From positions 186,001-250,000 of the forward strand of contig NZ_RCCS01000006.1 in NCBI RefSeq assembly GCF_003664185.1: 64,000 nt of DNA. Direction: 5' to 3'. Made by a program: the position numbers and the translations under genes. The notes under the pieces are model-generated. The model had not been told where the DNA came from. It saw nothing but the letters and a program-made list of their open reading frames with translations, and made no database searches. Source of the DNA: Tenacibaculum discolor (lineage in GTDB: Bacteria > Bacteroidota > Bacteroidia > Flavobacteriales > Flavobacteriaceae). Below, piece after piece: positions 49,247 through 58,398 of this stretch (positions are counted from its first letter, which is position 1; the number at the start of each line of letters is the position of its first letter).

Positions 49247-51891
49247 TTTGTTTGAAAAATAGTTATTTTTACAGCTTCATTAAAAATTGTTTTATGTATA
49301 AGCTTTTTTTCTCACCTAATGTAATTTTCTTTAAGTTGCTAGTCATCTTCTCTATTTCTAGTTTTTCTCAAACTTTTAATAAATTAAACACAAAAGACTT
49401 TAGAGGAGGATATATTGGCTTAAGCTCTTTTGTAGATTATAATAACGATGGTTTTTTGGATGTTTTTGTAACTGGTGTAGATTTTAAGTTACAATTTAAA
49501 AATGCGGTATTTTATAAAAATAATGGCGATTCTAGCTTTAGTGAAAGTACTATAACAAATATTCCTAGAGTGATTTATGGAGATTGCTCTTGGGGAGATT
49601 ATGATAACAACGGGACACTTGATTTACTATATTCAGGTACAACAGGAGGACCTCCAAAATATGGAATTTCAAAAATTTATAAAAATTTAAACAACGGGTG
49701 TGGTTTCAAAGAACTTTCTTTTAAATTACCAGGTATCACTGATGGAACATCCAGGTGGGTTGATATCGATAATGACGGATTACTAGATGTTTTCTTAGCG
49801 GGAATAGATGTAAACAATCAATTAATAGTAAAAGCTTACAAAAATTTAGGCGACGATAACTTTAGAGAAGAAGAAATATCAACTATTGATAAGCTCTATG
49901 GTATAAGGGGTAATTCAACTTCTAATGTTGCCAGATGGGTGGATTTTGACGGAGATGGTTTGAAAGACTTAGTGTTAGCTCTATCTACAAAGTCAAATTT
50001 TTCTGTAAACCTATACAAAAACCTAGGAAACTTTCAGTTTTCAAAACAAAATACCAGCTTACCTAATTTATCTTCATTAGCTATAGAGGTTGGAGATATG
50101 AATAATGACGGACTAAAAGATCTTGTTTTCACAGGAAGCCCTAATGTAGACAATGATACAGGAGATGGTACAGGCGACCTATATGTCTTTATTAATAAAG
50201 GTGAAATGAAATTCAACAATTTATTGACTGTAGAAGATGAAGGTGTTTTAGAAAATGATATTGAGTTAGGAGATATTAATAATGACGGCTTTTTAGATGT
50301 TATTAATTATGGAACAGGGCCATGGGGTACATCCTCAGAAATAACTAAAATATATCAAAACAATAAAGATGGAACTTTAACTGAAATGTTACATAATTTA
50401 CCTAAATGTAGGTTTGGAGGAGTAGAATTAGGAGATTTTGATAATGATAATGATTTAGATATCTTATATTTTGGTAGAATAAATGACCCTTACGATAATG
50501 AAATTACATATATCTATGAAAATAAAATTATAGATAATATTTTGCCTACTGATATTGTAACAGAAACTTCCTGCTCTTGTAATAACGCACTTACCTTTTT
50601 ACTCAATGCCGATTCAGACTCTGTTAAGTGGGATTTTGGAGATACAAAATCAGGAAAACTAAACACTTCTACAGAAAAGAAAGTCAACCATACTTTTTCT
50701 GAAGAAGGAAACTATATAGTTACAGTTACATATAAAAAGGGAAATGTTACAAAAACATTAACTAAAGAAGTTTACGTTGGGGAGCCTTTAAAAATTGCTA
50801 CTCCTTCAAATTTAGAAATATGTGAAAATGATATTAACAAAATTTATGATTTTGAATTATTGAAAGATTCAGAAATTCTCAACAGTTTACCTTCCAATAG
50901 TTTTGAAGTATCCTATTATTCTAATTATAAAAACTCAGAAGAAGGGCGCTTTAAATTAAAAAAAACATATCAAATTAAAGATAAAGGAGAAAGGATATAT
51001 GTGAGGATTCAAAATAAATTAAATCCTAATTGCTTTACCCTTACTAACTTTGAAGTAAATATAAACACTTTACCTGAAGCTAAATCTATTGATTATTTTG
51101 TTTGTGATGAAAATAATGATGGATTCTCCTTTTTTGATTTAAAGTCTAAAGAAAAAGAAATTACAACAAACAATGAAGGCTTAGTTATAGAGTATTATGA
51201 TGCCATGGATAATATTATTCCTGTAAATTCTTTAAATAATTATAAAAATTCTATAATTAATAAAGAAGTAATTACAACTAAAGTAATAAAAACAGCAACT
51301 GATTGTTTTACTGAAATGAAAATTAATTTATTTGTAATTAAATCACCTCAAGCTAATTCTTTACAAGATATTTTTGCTTATGACGATGACAAAGATGGTA
51401 TTTCAGAGTTTTTTGATACTTCAAATGTAGAATCAATAGTTTTAGGCAATCAAACAGGAGTGGAGGTTTCTTATTATGATGCTTTAGGAAATAAATTACC
51501 CTCACCATTACCTAACCCTTATACAAATAAAACCAGTGGTAGAGAATTAATAAAAGTAAGGGTTACAAATACTTTGTCTCAATGTTATTCTGAAACAAGC
51601 CTAAATTTAATAGTAAAGCTGTCTACAGACTCATTTGATTACCCTATTTTTTTTACCCCTAATAATGATGGATATAATGATTTTTGGCAAATAAAAGGTG
51701 TTGAGAATTTCCCAAACTCAAAAATTGAAATTTACGACAGATTTGGCAAACTTTTAAAAACATTAACAGCTAAAGATATTGGATGGGATGGATTTTACAA
51801 TAATATAAAAATGCCTTCCAATAGTTATTGGTTTAAGGCTGTTTTGGATGAGAAAAATATTTTTTCAGGATATTTTGCATTAAAACGATAA
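49243..51891 (+). CDS. Secreted FG-GAP/PKD protein with T9SS type B sorting domain
   Basis: 882 aa; a second start at 49294 (MYKLFFSP) would give a cleaner signal peptide ending SSFSQ. Residues ~40-430 hold about seven FG-GAP/VCBS repeats with calcium-loop motifs (DYNNDGFLDV, DYDNNGTLDL, DIDNDGLLDV, DFDGDGLKDL, DMNNDGLKDL, DINNDGFLDV, DFDNDNDLDI), forming a beta-propeller. A PKD domain follows (WDFGDTKSGK...HTFSEEGNYIVTV), then two ~100-residue repeats with YYDA motifs. The C-terminal ~85 residues (FFTPNNDGYNDFW..., IYDRFGKLLKTL, WDGFYNN) are the gliding-motility-associated type B secretion signal. Likely an extracellular adhesin-like protein. Confidence 0.92.
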   Translation: MICLKNSYFYSFIKNCFMYKLFFSPNVIFFKLLVIFSISSFSQTFNKLNTKDFRGGYIGLSSFVDYNNDGFLDVFVTGVDFKLQFKNAVFYKNNGDSSFSESTITNIPRVIYGDCSWGDYDNNGTLDLLYSGTTGGPPKYGISKIYKNLNNGCGFKELSFKLPGITDGTSRWVDIDNDGLLDVFLAGIDVNNQLIVKAYKNLGDDNFREEEISTIDKLYGIRGNSTSNVARWVDFDGDGLKDLVLALSTKSNFSVNLYKNLGNFQFSKQNTSLPNLSSLAIEVGDMNNDGLKDLVFTGSPNVDNDTGDGTGDLYVFINKGEMKFNNLLTVEDEGVLENDIELGDINNDGFLDVINYGTGPWGTSSEITKIYQNNKDGTLTEMLHNLPKCRFGGVELGDFDNDNDLDILYFGRINDPYDNEITYIYENKIIDNILPTDIVTETSCSCNNALTFLLNADSDSVKWDFGDTKSGKLNTSTEKKVNHTFSEEGNYIVTVTYKKGNVTKTLTKEVYVGEPLKIATPSNLEICENDINKIYDFELLKDSEILNSLPSNSFEVSYYSNYKNSEEGRFKLKKTYQIKDKGERIYVRIQNKLNPNCFTLTNFEVNINTLPEAKSIDYFVCDENNDGFSFFDLKSKEKEITTNNEGLVIEYYDAMDNIIPVNSLNNYKNSIINKEVITTKVIKTATDCFTEMKINLFVIKSPQANSLQDIFAYDDDKDGISEFFDTSNVESIVLGNQTGVEVSYYDALGNKLPSPLPNPYTNKTSGRELIKVRVTNTLSQCYSETSLNLIVKLSTDSFDYPIFFTPNNDGYNDFWQIKGVENFPNSKIEIYDRFGKLLKTLTAKDIGWDGFYNNIKMPSNSYWFKAVLDEKNIFSGYFALKR

Positions 51892-51899
51892 AACATAAG

Positions 51900-52007
51900 T
51901 TAGAATTAGACTGCGAGTACACCATTTCCGTACGAAAAAAAGAAGCCGAAAGCATTTTTGAAGTTTTTGATAATCTGTTTAAAGTAGAGATTAAGGAAAT
52001 AGAATAA
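51900..52007 (+). pseudogene. Orphan 3' end of yigZ (right copy of direct repeat)
   Basis: Encodes the 35 C-terminal YigZ residues in frame up to a stop codon, with no start and no upstream gene body. Nine differences from the left copy: six are silent or a stop swap (TGA/TAA), and three bases change two residues (Thr to Val, Asn to Asp). That pattern indicates divergence while both were coding, so one copy came from another strain or lineage. Confidence 0.88.
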
Positions 52008-52095
52008 TCATTTTTTTAATAAAAAATATTTTACAGTTTGATTTTAAGTAAATTAAAATTACTTTTATCTCTGATTTAACTTAATTTTAAAAAAT

Positions 52096-52449
52096 ATGAA
52101 AATGAAAAATCTAACTTTCATTGTATGTCTATTTATTTCTTTTCAACTTTTTTCGCAAGCGCAAGCTGAAGTAACAAAAGAAAACATTTGTAGAGGTGCT
52201 GCTATTAGTGTAGTAGCGAATGTAAAACCTTTTATAGAAAATGGTTTTTCTAAATCAGAAATTTTGGAAATGGGCAAAGAACTCGTAAAAGAGGTAATTA
52301 AAGATGCACCTGCTAAAGCATACGATTTATTAAAAGCTAAAAAATCAAAAAATGAAGTAGTTGAGATACTTTACAACGATTTTATGAAATTGGACGAAAA
52401 AGTTGTGCTAAAGTTTTTATTAAAACCGCAACCAGATGATGATTATTAA
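52096..52449 (+). CDS. Small secreted hypothetical protein
   Basis: 117 aa. Signal peptide (LTFIVCLFISFQLFSQAQA) and a helical mature domain of ~95 residues, ending in an acidic tail (PQPDDDY). Contains a single Cys. No family recognised. Located between the orphan yigZ end and rpsA, so it may belong to the inserted segment or to the chromosome. A weak hairpin (52476-52505) lies after it. Monocistronic; no perfect promoter box upstream. Confidence 0.7.
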   Translation: MKMKNLTFIVCLFISFQLFSQAQAEVTKENICRGAAISVVANVKPFIENGFSKSEILEMGKELVKEVIKDAPAKAYDLLKAKKSKNEVVEILYNDFMKLDEKVVLKFLLKPQPDDDY

Positions 52450-52521
52450 ATTAATCTACTTAATCAAAATAACTAACCTCCTAAAAACCAAAACATTTTA
52501 GGTTACTTCAAGAATTATTCG

Positions 52522-52529
52522 TAAATTTG
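52522..52529 (+). promoter_or_regulatory. -7 box TAAATTTG, rpsA
   Basis: Perfect TAnnTTTG followed by a ~118-nt leader before ATG 52654. ACGCC just after the start and GGCGT at 52597-52601 could pair, hinting at a folded autoregulatory leader; weak evidence. Confidence 0.5.
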
Positions 52530-52653
52530 CACGCCTTTTTACGAGTACAGATTTAAAAAGGGTAGAAAATAACATTTATTAAGTTTAATTTCTCTTGGCG
52601 TTAGTATCGTTAGAAATCTGGTTAACAAAAAGATACAAATATTTATTTCAGAC

Positions 52654-54423
52654 ATGTCTGAAGAAACAAAAAACACAGCAGAAGCTGTAAATCCAGCAGA
52701 ATTTTTAGCAACTTTTAACTGGCATAAATACGAAGAAGGTATTGATGAAGTTGATGAGTCTAAATTAAAAGAATTTGAAAAAGCCTTAGAAGGTACTGTA
52801 GGGTTCGTAAACGAGCGCGATGTTATCGAAGGTGAAGTAGTACGTATTACTGATCGTGATGCTATTATCGACATTAACTCTAAGTCTGAAGGTGTAATTT
52901 CGTTAAACGAATTCCGTTACAACCCAAATTTAGCTGTTGGAGACAAAGTAGAAGTATTAGTTGACAAAAGAGAAGACTCTTCAGGTCAATTAGTATTATC
53001 TCACAAAAAAGCACGTGTAATCAAAGCTTGGGATCGTGTTAACAACGCACACGAAACTGGTGAAATCGTTAACGGTTTTGTTAAGTGTAGAACTCGTGGA
53101 GGTATGATCGTTGATGTATTTGGTATTGAAGCATTCTTACCAGGTTCTCAAATTGATGTGAAGCCTATCCGTGATTACGATCAATATGTAGAAAAAACTA
53201 TGGAATTCAAAGTTGTGAAAATCAACCACGAATTTAAAAACGTAGTAGTATCTCATAAAGCGTTAATCGAAGCTGATTTAGAAGATCAAAAACGTGAAAT
53301 TATCGGTCAATTAGAAAAAGGACAAGTATTAGAAGGTGTTGTTAAAAACATTACTTCTTATGGTGTATTTGTTGACTTAGGAGGTGTTGACGGATTAATT
53401 CACATTACTGATTTATCTTGGTCTCGTATCAACCACCCGAACGAAGTTGTTGAATTAGATCAAAAATTAAACGTTGTAATCTTAGACTTTGATGATAACA
53501 AGTCAAGAATTCAATTAGGGTTAAAACAATTATCTGCTCATCCATGGGAAGCTTTAAATGCTGATTTAAAAGTTGGTGATAAAGTAAAAGGTAAAGTAGT
53601 TGTTTTAGCTGATTATGGTGCATTTGTAGAGGTTGAAGAAGGAGTAGAAGGATTAATCCACGTATCTGAAATGTCATGGTCAACTCACTTACGTTCTGCA
53701 CAAGATTTCGTAAAAGTTGGTGATGAAGTAGAAGCTCAAATCTTAACATTAGACCGCGAAGAGCGTAAAATGTCTTTAGGTATGAAGCAATTACACCCAG
53801 ATCCATGGACAGATATCACTACTAAATACCCAGTAGGTTCTAAACACACTGGTACTGTACGTAACTACACTAACTTTGGTGTATTCGTAGAGTTAGAAGA
53901 AGGTATCGACGGATTAGTATATATCTCTGATTTATCTTGGACTAAGAAAATTAAACACCCATCAGATTTCGTAACTGTAGGTGATCAATTAGAAGTACAA
54001 GTATTAGAATTAGATGTAGAGAACCGTAAATTAAACTTAGGTCATAAGCAAACTCAAGATAACCCTTGGGATGCTCATGAAGCTACGTACAAAATCGGAT
54101 CTATCCACGAAGGTACTATTAAAGAGAAAAATGATAAAGGTGCAACTGTAGTATTTGCTGATGGAGTTGAAGCTTTCGCTCCAACTCGTTTCTTAGAAAA
54201 AGAAGACGGAGGTAAATTAGCTAAAGGTGACGAAACTAAGTTCCAAGTAACTGAGTTTAGTAAAGAGTACCGAAGAATTGTTGTTTCTCACACTTCTATC
54301 TTTAGAGAAGAAGAACAAAAGAACATTAAAGCTGCTGCTGCTAAAGCTCAAGAAGTAGAAAAAACTACTTTAGGAGATATCGGTGGATTAGCTGAATTAA
54401 AGAAGAAAATGGAAGGAAAATAA
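52654..54423 (+). CDS. rpsA: 30S ribosomal protein S1
   Basis: 589 aa with six S1 RNA-binding repeats starting near residues 58, 142, 226, 311, 396 and 480. Repeats 3-5 carry the classical G-x-F-V-x-[LE]...GL-[IV]-H-[IV]-S signature (GVFVDLGGVDGLIHITDLSW and relatives). The first two and the last are degenerate, as in other S1 proteins. It binds mRNA on the 30S subunit. Codon use is visibly cleaner and more uniform than neighbours, as expected for high expression. Own promoter and long leader; terminator downstream. Confidence 0.97.
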   Translation: MSEETKNTAEAVNPAEFLATFNWHKYEEGIDEVDESKLKEFEKALEGTVGFVNERDVIEGEVVRITDRDAIIDINSKSEGVISLNEFRYNPNLAVGDKVEVLVDKREDSSGQLVLSHKKARVIKAWDRVNNAHETGEIVNGFVKCRTRGGMIVDVFGIEAFLPGSQIDVKPIRDYDQYVEKTMEFKVVKINHEFKNVVVSHKALIEADLEDQKREIIGQLEKGQVLEGVVKNITSYGVFVDLGGVDGLIHITDLSWSRINHPNEVVELDQKLNVVILDFDDNKSRIQLGLKQLSAHPWEALNADLKVGDKVKGKVVVLADYGAFVEVEEGVEGLIHVSEMSWSTHLRSAQDFVKVGDEVEAQILTLDREERKMSLGMKQLHPDPWTDITTKYPVGSKHTGTVRNYTNFGVFVELEEGIDGLVYISDLSWTKKIKHPSDFVTVGDQLEVQVLELDVENRKLNLGHKQTQDNPWDAHEATYKIGSIHEGTIKEKNDKGATVVFADGVEAFAPTRFLEKEDGGKLAKGDETKFQVTEFSKEYRRIVVSHTSIFREEEQKNIKAAAAKAQEVEKTTLGDIGGLAELKKKMEGK

Positions 54424-54446
54424 TCCTAACAACTTCTTAAAATTTA

Positions 54447-54482
54447 TAAACCGTTAAGCTGTAAAGTTTAACGGTTTTTTTA
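54447..54482 (+). terminator. Terminator after rpsA
   Basis: Stem AAACCGTTAA / TTAACGGTTT with loop of about ten nt and T7 tract. Confidence 0.87.
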
Positions 54483-54550
54483 GTTCCTTGTGTAACAAAT
54501 GTTACAGTTAAAGCTTACCCTTTTTTAAAGGATACTTTCTTAAATAGCTT

Positions 54551-54558
54551 TATATTTG
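54551..54558 (+). promoter_or_regulatory. -7 box TATATTTG, glmM operon
   Basis: Perfect TAnnTTTG, 14 nt upstream of ATG 54573. Confidence 0.5.
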
Positions 54559-54572
54559 CTCATCAATAAAAA

Positions 54573-55973
54573 ATGAATATGACACTTATTAAATCTATAT
54601 CAGGTATAAGAGGTACCATAGGCGGAAATACAGGTGAAAATTTAACTCCAATTGACGCTGTAAAATTCGCAGCGGCTTACGGTACATTTATAAAAAACAA
54701 AAATTCAAAGAAAGAAAAGATAACAATTGTTGTAGGTAGAGATGCTCGTATTTCGGGTAAAATGATAAGTAACTTAGTAGCAAATACCCTTGTTGGTTTA
54801 GGAATTGATGTAATCGATTTAGGTTTATCAACTACACCAACTGTTGAAGTAGCTGTTCCATTAGAAAAAGCGGATGGAGGTATTATTTTAACAGCCTCTC
54901 ATAATCCTAAGCAATGGAATGCACTTAAGCTTTTAAATGAAAAAGGAGAGTTTTTAAATGGTGAAGACGGAGCTGAAATTTTAAAGATTGCTGAAAATGA
55001 TGCTACTATTGAGTTTGGTCAAGTTGACGATTTAGGCATATACAAGAAAAAGAAAGATTATATAAAGAAACATATTAAAGAAGTTTTAAAACTTCGTTTA
55101 GTAAATGTAGAAGCCATTAAAAAAGCTAACTTTAAAGTAGTAGTTGATGGTGTTAACTCTACAGGAGGAATTGCTATTCCTGCTTTACTAGAAGAGTTAG
55201 GTGTAAAATGTGTTGAATTATATTGTGAACCTAATGGACACTTCCCACACAACCCGGAACCTTTAAAAGAACACTTAACCGATATTTCTGAATTAGTAGT
55301 AAAAGAAAATGCGGATTTAGGTATCGTAGTTGATCCAGATGTAGATCGTTTAGCGCTAATATCTGAAGATGGTTCTATGTTTGGAGAAGAGTACACTTTA
55401 GTAGCTTGTGCAGATTATGTTTTAGGTCAATTAGGAGGTGGTAACACTGTTTCTAACCTATCATCTTCAAGAGCCTTACGTGATGTTACTGAAAAGCATG
55501 GAGGAACTTATACAGCAAGTGCAGTAGGAGAGGTGAACGTTGTTCAAATGATGAAAGATACCAACACGGTAATTGGAGGAGAAGGTAACGGAGGAATTAT
55601 TTATCCAGAATCTCACTATGGACGTGATTCGTTAGTAGGAGTTGCTTTATTCTTATCACATTTAGCACATAAAAAAATGTCTTGTAAAGAATTAAGAGAT
55701 TCATATCCTAGTTACTTTATGAGTAAAAATAAGATCCAATTAACACCACAAATTGATGTTGACAAGATTTTAGAAACCATGGCTAACAACTATAAAAATG
55801 AAGATGTAAATACAATTGATGGCGTAAAAATTGATTTTGCTGAAGAATGGATTCATTTACGTAAGTCTAATACTGAACCAATCATTAGAATCTACACAGA
55901 AAGCACAAGTCAAGAAAATGCAGATGCTTTGGCCAAAAGATTTATCACTGAAATACAACAAATAATACAATAG
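54573..55973 (+). CDS. glmM: Phosphoglucosamine mutase (alpha-D-phosphohexomutase)
   Basis: 466 aa; a second ATG two codons later is also possible. Catalytic phosphoserine loop ILTASHNPKQWN (Ser109), metal-binding VDPDVDRLALI, sugar-binding GGEGNGGIIYP and phosphate-binding C-terminal RKSNTEPIIRIYTES. It interconverts glucosamine-6-P and glucosamine-1-P for UDP-GlcNAc, and so peptidoglycan and LPS. The Bacteroidetes-type protein may also act as phosphomannomutase. A TTG-start membrane gene follows after 4 nt. Confidence 0.9.
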   Translation: MNMTLIKSISGIRGTIGGNTGENLTPIDAVKFAAAYGTFIKNKNSKKEKITIVVGRDARISGKMISNLVANTLVGLGIDVIDLGLSTTPTVEVAVPLEKADGGIILTASHNPKQWNALKLLNEKGEFLNGEDGAEILKIAENDATIEFGQVDDLGIYKKKKDYIKKHIKEVLKLRLVNVEAIKKANFKVVVDGVNSTGGIAIPALLEELGVKCVELYCEPNGHFPHNPEPLKEHLTDISELVVKENADLGIVVDPDVDRLALISEDGSMFGEEYTLVACADYVLGQLGGGNTVSNLSSSRALRDVTEKHGGTYTASAVGEVNVVQMMKDTNTVIGGEGNGGIIYPESHYGRDSLVGVALFLSHLAHKKMSCKELRDSYPSYFMSKNKIQLTPQIDVDKILETMANNYKNEDVNTIDGVKIDFAEEWIHLRKSNTEPIIRIYTESTSQENADALAKRFITEIQQIIQ

Positions 55974-55977
55974 TTCT

Positions 55978-56823
55978 TTGAAATTAAAAATAGTAAGTTT
56001 ATTAATGCTGATAGTTTCAGCATCAATAATAGCACAGGAGAAAAACGAAGAAATCGTTCAAAAGAAAAAAGTAACCAACAAAGGAAAATTCTTTGTTTAT
56101 TGGGGATGGAACTGGGCTAGTTATTCTAATTCAGACATTCGTTTTAAAGGAGCAAATTATGATTTTACATTACAAAATGTAAAAGCTCAAGACCGACAAA
56201 CAAAGTTTTCTTTTAATGACTACTTTAATCCAGGAAGAGTAACTATTCCACAAACAAATTATAGAATAGGATATTTCTTTAAAGAAAACTACACCGTTTC
56301 TATCGGGGTAGATCACATGAAATATGTAATGATAGCCGATCAAGATGTTAAAATTAACGGAAACATCAATATAGGAAATGCTAAATATGACGGAACATAT
56401 AATAATGAAACAATCAATTTAGCTGCAGATTTTTTACGTTTTGAGCATACTGACGGTTTAAACTATGTAAATGTTGAAGTAAAACGTTTTGATGATGTGA
56501 GTCACTGGTTTGGTTTAAACTTAGAAAACTTACAAATCAATTTAACAGAAGGAGTAGGGTTAGGAATATTATATCCAAGAACTAACACAACTTTATTAGG
56601 AATGGAACGTCATGATGATTTCCATTTATCAGGGTATGGAGCTTCTGTTGGCGGAGGGTTAAATATTACGTTCTTAAAGCACTTTTTTGTACAAGCAGAT
56701 TTAAAAGGAGGTTATATTTATATGCCAGATGTTAGAACAACTAAAAGTCCTGTAGATACAGCATCACAAAGTTTTTACTTTTTTGAAAATACCATTTTAA
56801 TAGGAGGTAAATTTAGGCTTTAA
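55978..56823 (+). CDS. Hypothetical outer-membrane beta-barrel protein
   Basis: 281 aa. Start is TTG at 55978, needed to include the signal peptide (KIVSLLMLIVSASIIAQ). Mature region is beta-rich with strands such as FFVYWGWNWASYSNSDIRFK, YRIGYFFKENYTVSIGVDHM and a terminal aromatic strand FENTILIGGKFRL. Function unknown. Four nt after glmM, so co-transcription is likely. Confidence 0.75.
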   Translation: MKLKIVSLLMLIVSASIIAQEKNEEIVQKKKVTNKGKFFVYWGWNWASYSNSDIRFKGANYDFTLQNVKAQDRQTKFSFNDYFNPGRVTIPQTNYRIGYFFKENYTVSIGVDHMKYVMIADQDVKINGNINIGNAKYDGTYNNETINLAADFLRFEHTDGLNYVNVEVKRFDDVSHWFGLNLENLQINLTEGVGLGILYPRTNTTLLGMERHDDFHLSGYGASVGGGLNITFLKHFFVQADLKGGYIYMPDVRTTKSPVDTASQSFYFFENTILIGGKFRL

Positions 56824-56925
56824 TAACAAAGTGTTATAAATACGTTAATATTATAACTATTTTAGGCTAACTAGTAGTATACTGCTAATTTTACGCAACC
56901 TAACAAACAACTAGAGATTTCAATT

Positions 56926-58392
56926 ATGGATTTAGAACAGTATTTTGATAAGTTTAGAAAAAATATTGTAGGTATAGATCAGACTTTTCAAACACCTTAT
57001 GGTGAAAAGAAAATGATTTATACAGATTGGACTGCAAGTGGAAGGTTATATCGACCTATAGAAGAACAACTTTTAAATAAATTTGGACCATTCGTAGCCA
57101 ATACTCATACAGAAACTTCAACTTCAGGGGCAGCTATGACTTTAGCGTATCATGAAGCTCGAAATATTATTAAACGCCACGTAAATGCATCTTCTAATGA
57201 TGTGTTAATTACGGAAGGATCTGGTATGACGGGAGTTGTTAATAAGTTTCAGCGTATTTTAGGATTAAAAATAAATGAAAACTTAAAAGAAAACACACAA
57301 GTTCCAGATGAAAAACGACCTATCGTTTTTGTAAGTCATATGGAGCATCACTCAAACCAAACTTCTTGGATTGAAACTATAGCAGATGTAGAGGTTGTTC
57401 CTTGTAATGAAGAAGGTCTAGTATGCTTAGATAAGTTTGAAGAAACCATAAAAAAATACTTAGATAGACCAATAAAAATAGCTTCAATAGTAGCAGGATC
57501 TAATGTAACAGGTATAAAAACAGATTATCATAAAGTAGCTTCTTTGATTCATAGTTATGGTGGTTTATGTTTCGTTGATTTTGCCTGTTCAGCACCGTAT
57601 GTTGATATTGATATGCACCCAGAAAATGAAGATGAGTATTTAGATGCTATTTTCTTTTCTCCACACAAATTTTTAGGAGGACCAGGAAGCTCTGGAGTCC
57701 TAATTTTTAATAAAAAACTTTACAAGAATATGGTTCCTGACAACCCAGGAGGAGGTACAGTTAGCTACACTAATCCTTGGGGACAACATGATTATTTTGA
57801 TGATGTAGAAACGCGTGAAGACGGTGGTACTCCAGCTTTTTTACAAACAATTAAAATAGCTTTATGCATTCAAGTAAAAGACCAAATGAGAACAGACAAA
57901 ATTAAGGAGCGTGAAGATGAAATCAACCCAATTATCTTTAATTGTTTAGAAAACTTAGAAGGAGTTAAAATATTAGCCCCTGATCATAAAGATCGTTTGA
58001 GTATCTTTTCTTTTTATTTTGAAAAATATCACTTCAACTTAGTTGTAAAGTTATTAAATGATCGTTTTGGTATTCAAACAAGAGGAGGCTGTTCATGTGC
58101 AGGAACTTATGGTCATTTCCTATTAAATGTAGATCAAATAAGATCAAACGAAATAAAAGGACAAATTTTAGAAGGCTGTAATACAGAAAAACCAGGCTGG
58201 GTACGATTATCAGTACACCCAACAATTACAAATGAAGAAGTACAGTTTATTTGTGAATCATTACAAGCATTAGCAAATAATATAGAAGAATGGTCAAAAG
58301 ACTATGAATATGATACTGCTAAAAACGATTATGTACACAAAACTGTTGAACCTGTTGAAAAACAATTGGTAGCAGATTGGTTTTCGTTATAA
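56926..58392 (+). CDS. Class V aminotransferase-fold PLP enzyme (cysteine desulfurase-like)
   Basis: 488 aa, longer than typical class V enzymes. Motifs: FVSHMEHHSNQTSWIE, FVDFACSAPYVDIDMH, and the PLP lysine in FFSPHKFLGGPGSSGVLIF. A further Cys-rich motif RGGCSCAGTYGH and a ~50-residue C-terminal extension (EEWSKDYEYDTAKNDY) follow. Such proteins include selenocysteine lyases, cysteine desulfurases and unknown sulfur enzymes; the reaction is not determined here. Followed by an M14 peptidase gene 6 nt downstream, so the two form an operon. Confidence 0.87.
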   Translation: MDLEQYFDKFRKNIVGIDQTFQTPYGEKKMIYTDWTASGRLYRPIEEQLLNKFGPFVANTHTETSTSGAAMTLAYHEARNIIKRHVNASSNDVLITEGSGMTGVVNKFQRILGLKINENLKENTQVPDEKRPIVFVSHMEHHSNQTSWIETIADVEVVPCNEEGLVCLDKFEETIKKYLDRPIKIASIVAGSNVTGIKTDYHKVASLIHSYGGLCFVDFACSAPYVDIDMHPENEDEYLDAIFFSPHKFLGGPGSSGVLIFNKKLYKNMVPDNPGGGTVSYTNPWGQHDYFDDVETREDGGTPAFLQTIKIALCIQVKDQMRTDKIKEREDEINPIIFNCLENLEGVKILAPDHKDRLSIFSFYFEKYHFNLVVKLLNDRFGIQTRGGCSCAGTYGHFLLNVDQIRSNEIKGQILEGCNTEKPGWVRLSVHPTITNEEVQFICESLQALANNIEEWSKDYEYDTAKNDYVHKTVEPVEKQLVADWFSL

Positions 58393-58398
58393 TATGAT

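Noticed and set aside
49243..52007. Integrase-mediated genomic island at yigZ
   Set aside because: No integrase or transposase within the segment, and the repeats are diverged rather than identical att sites. Homologous recombination is the simpler view.
53429..53806. 125-codon minus-strand frame inside rpsA
   Set aside because: Leu/Gln-rich mirror of highly biased rpsA codons; typical antisense shadow.
55058..55396. 112-codon minus-strand frame inside glmM
   Set aside because: Antisense shadow; no start signals.
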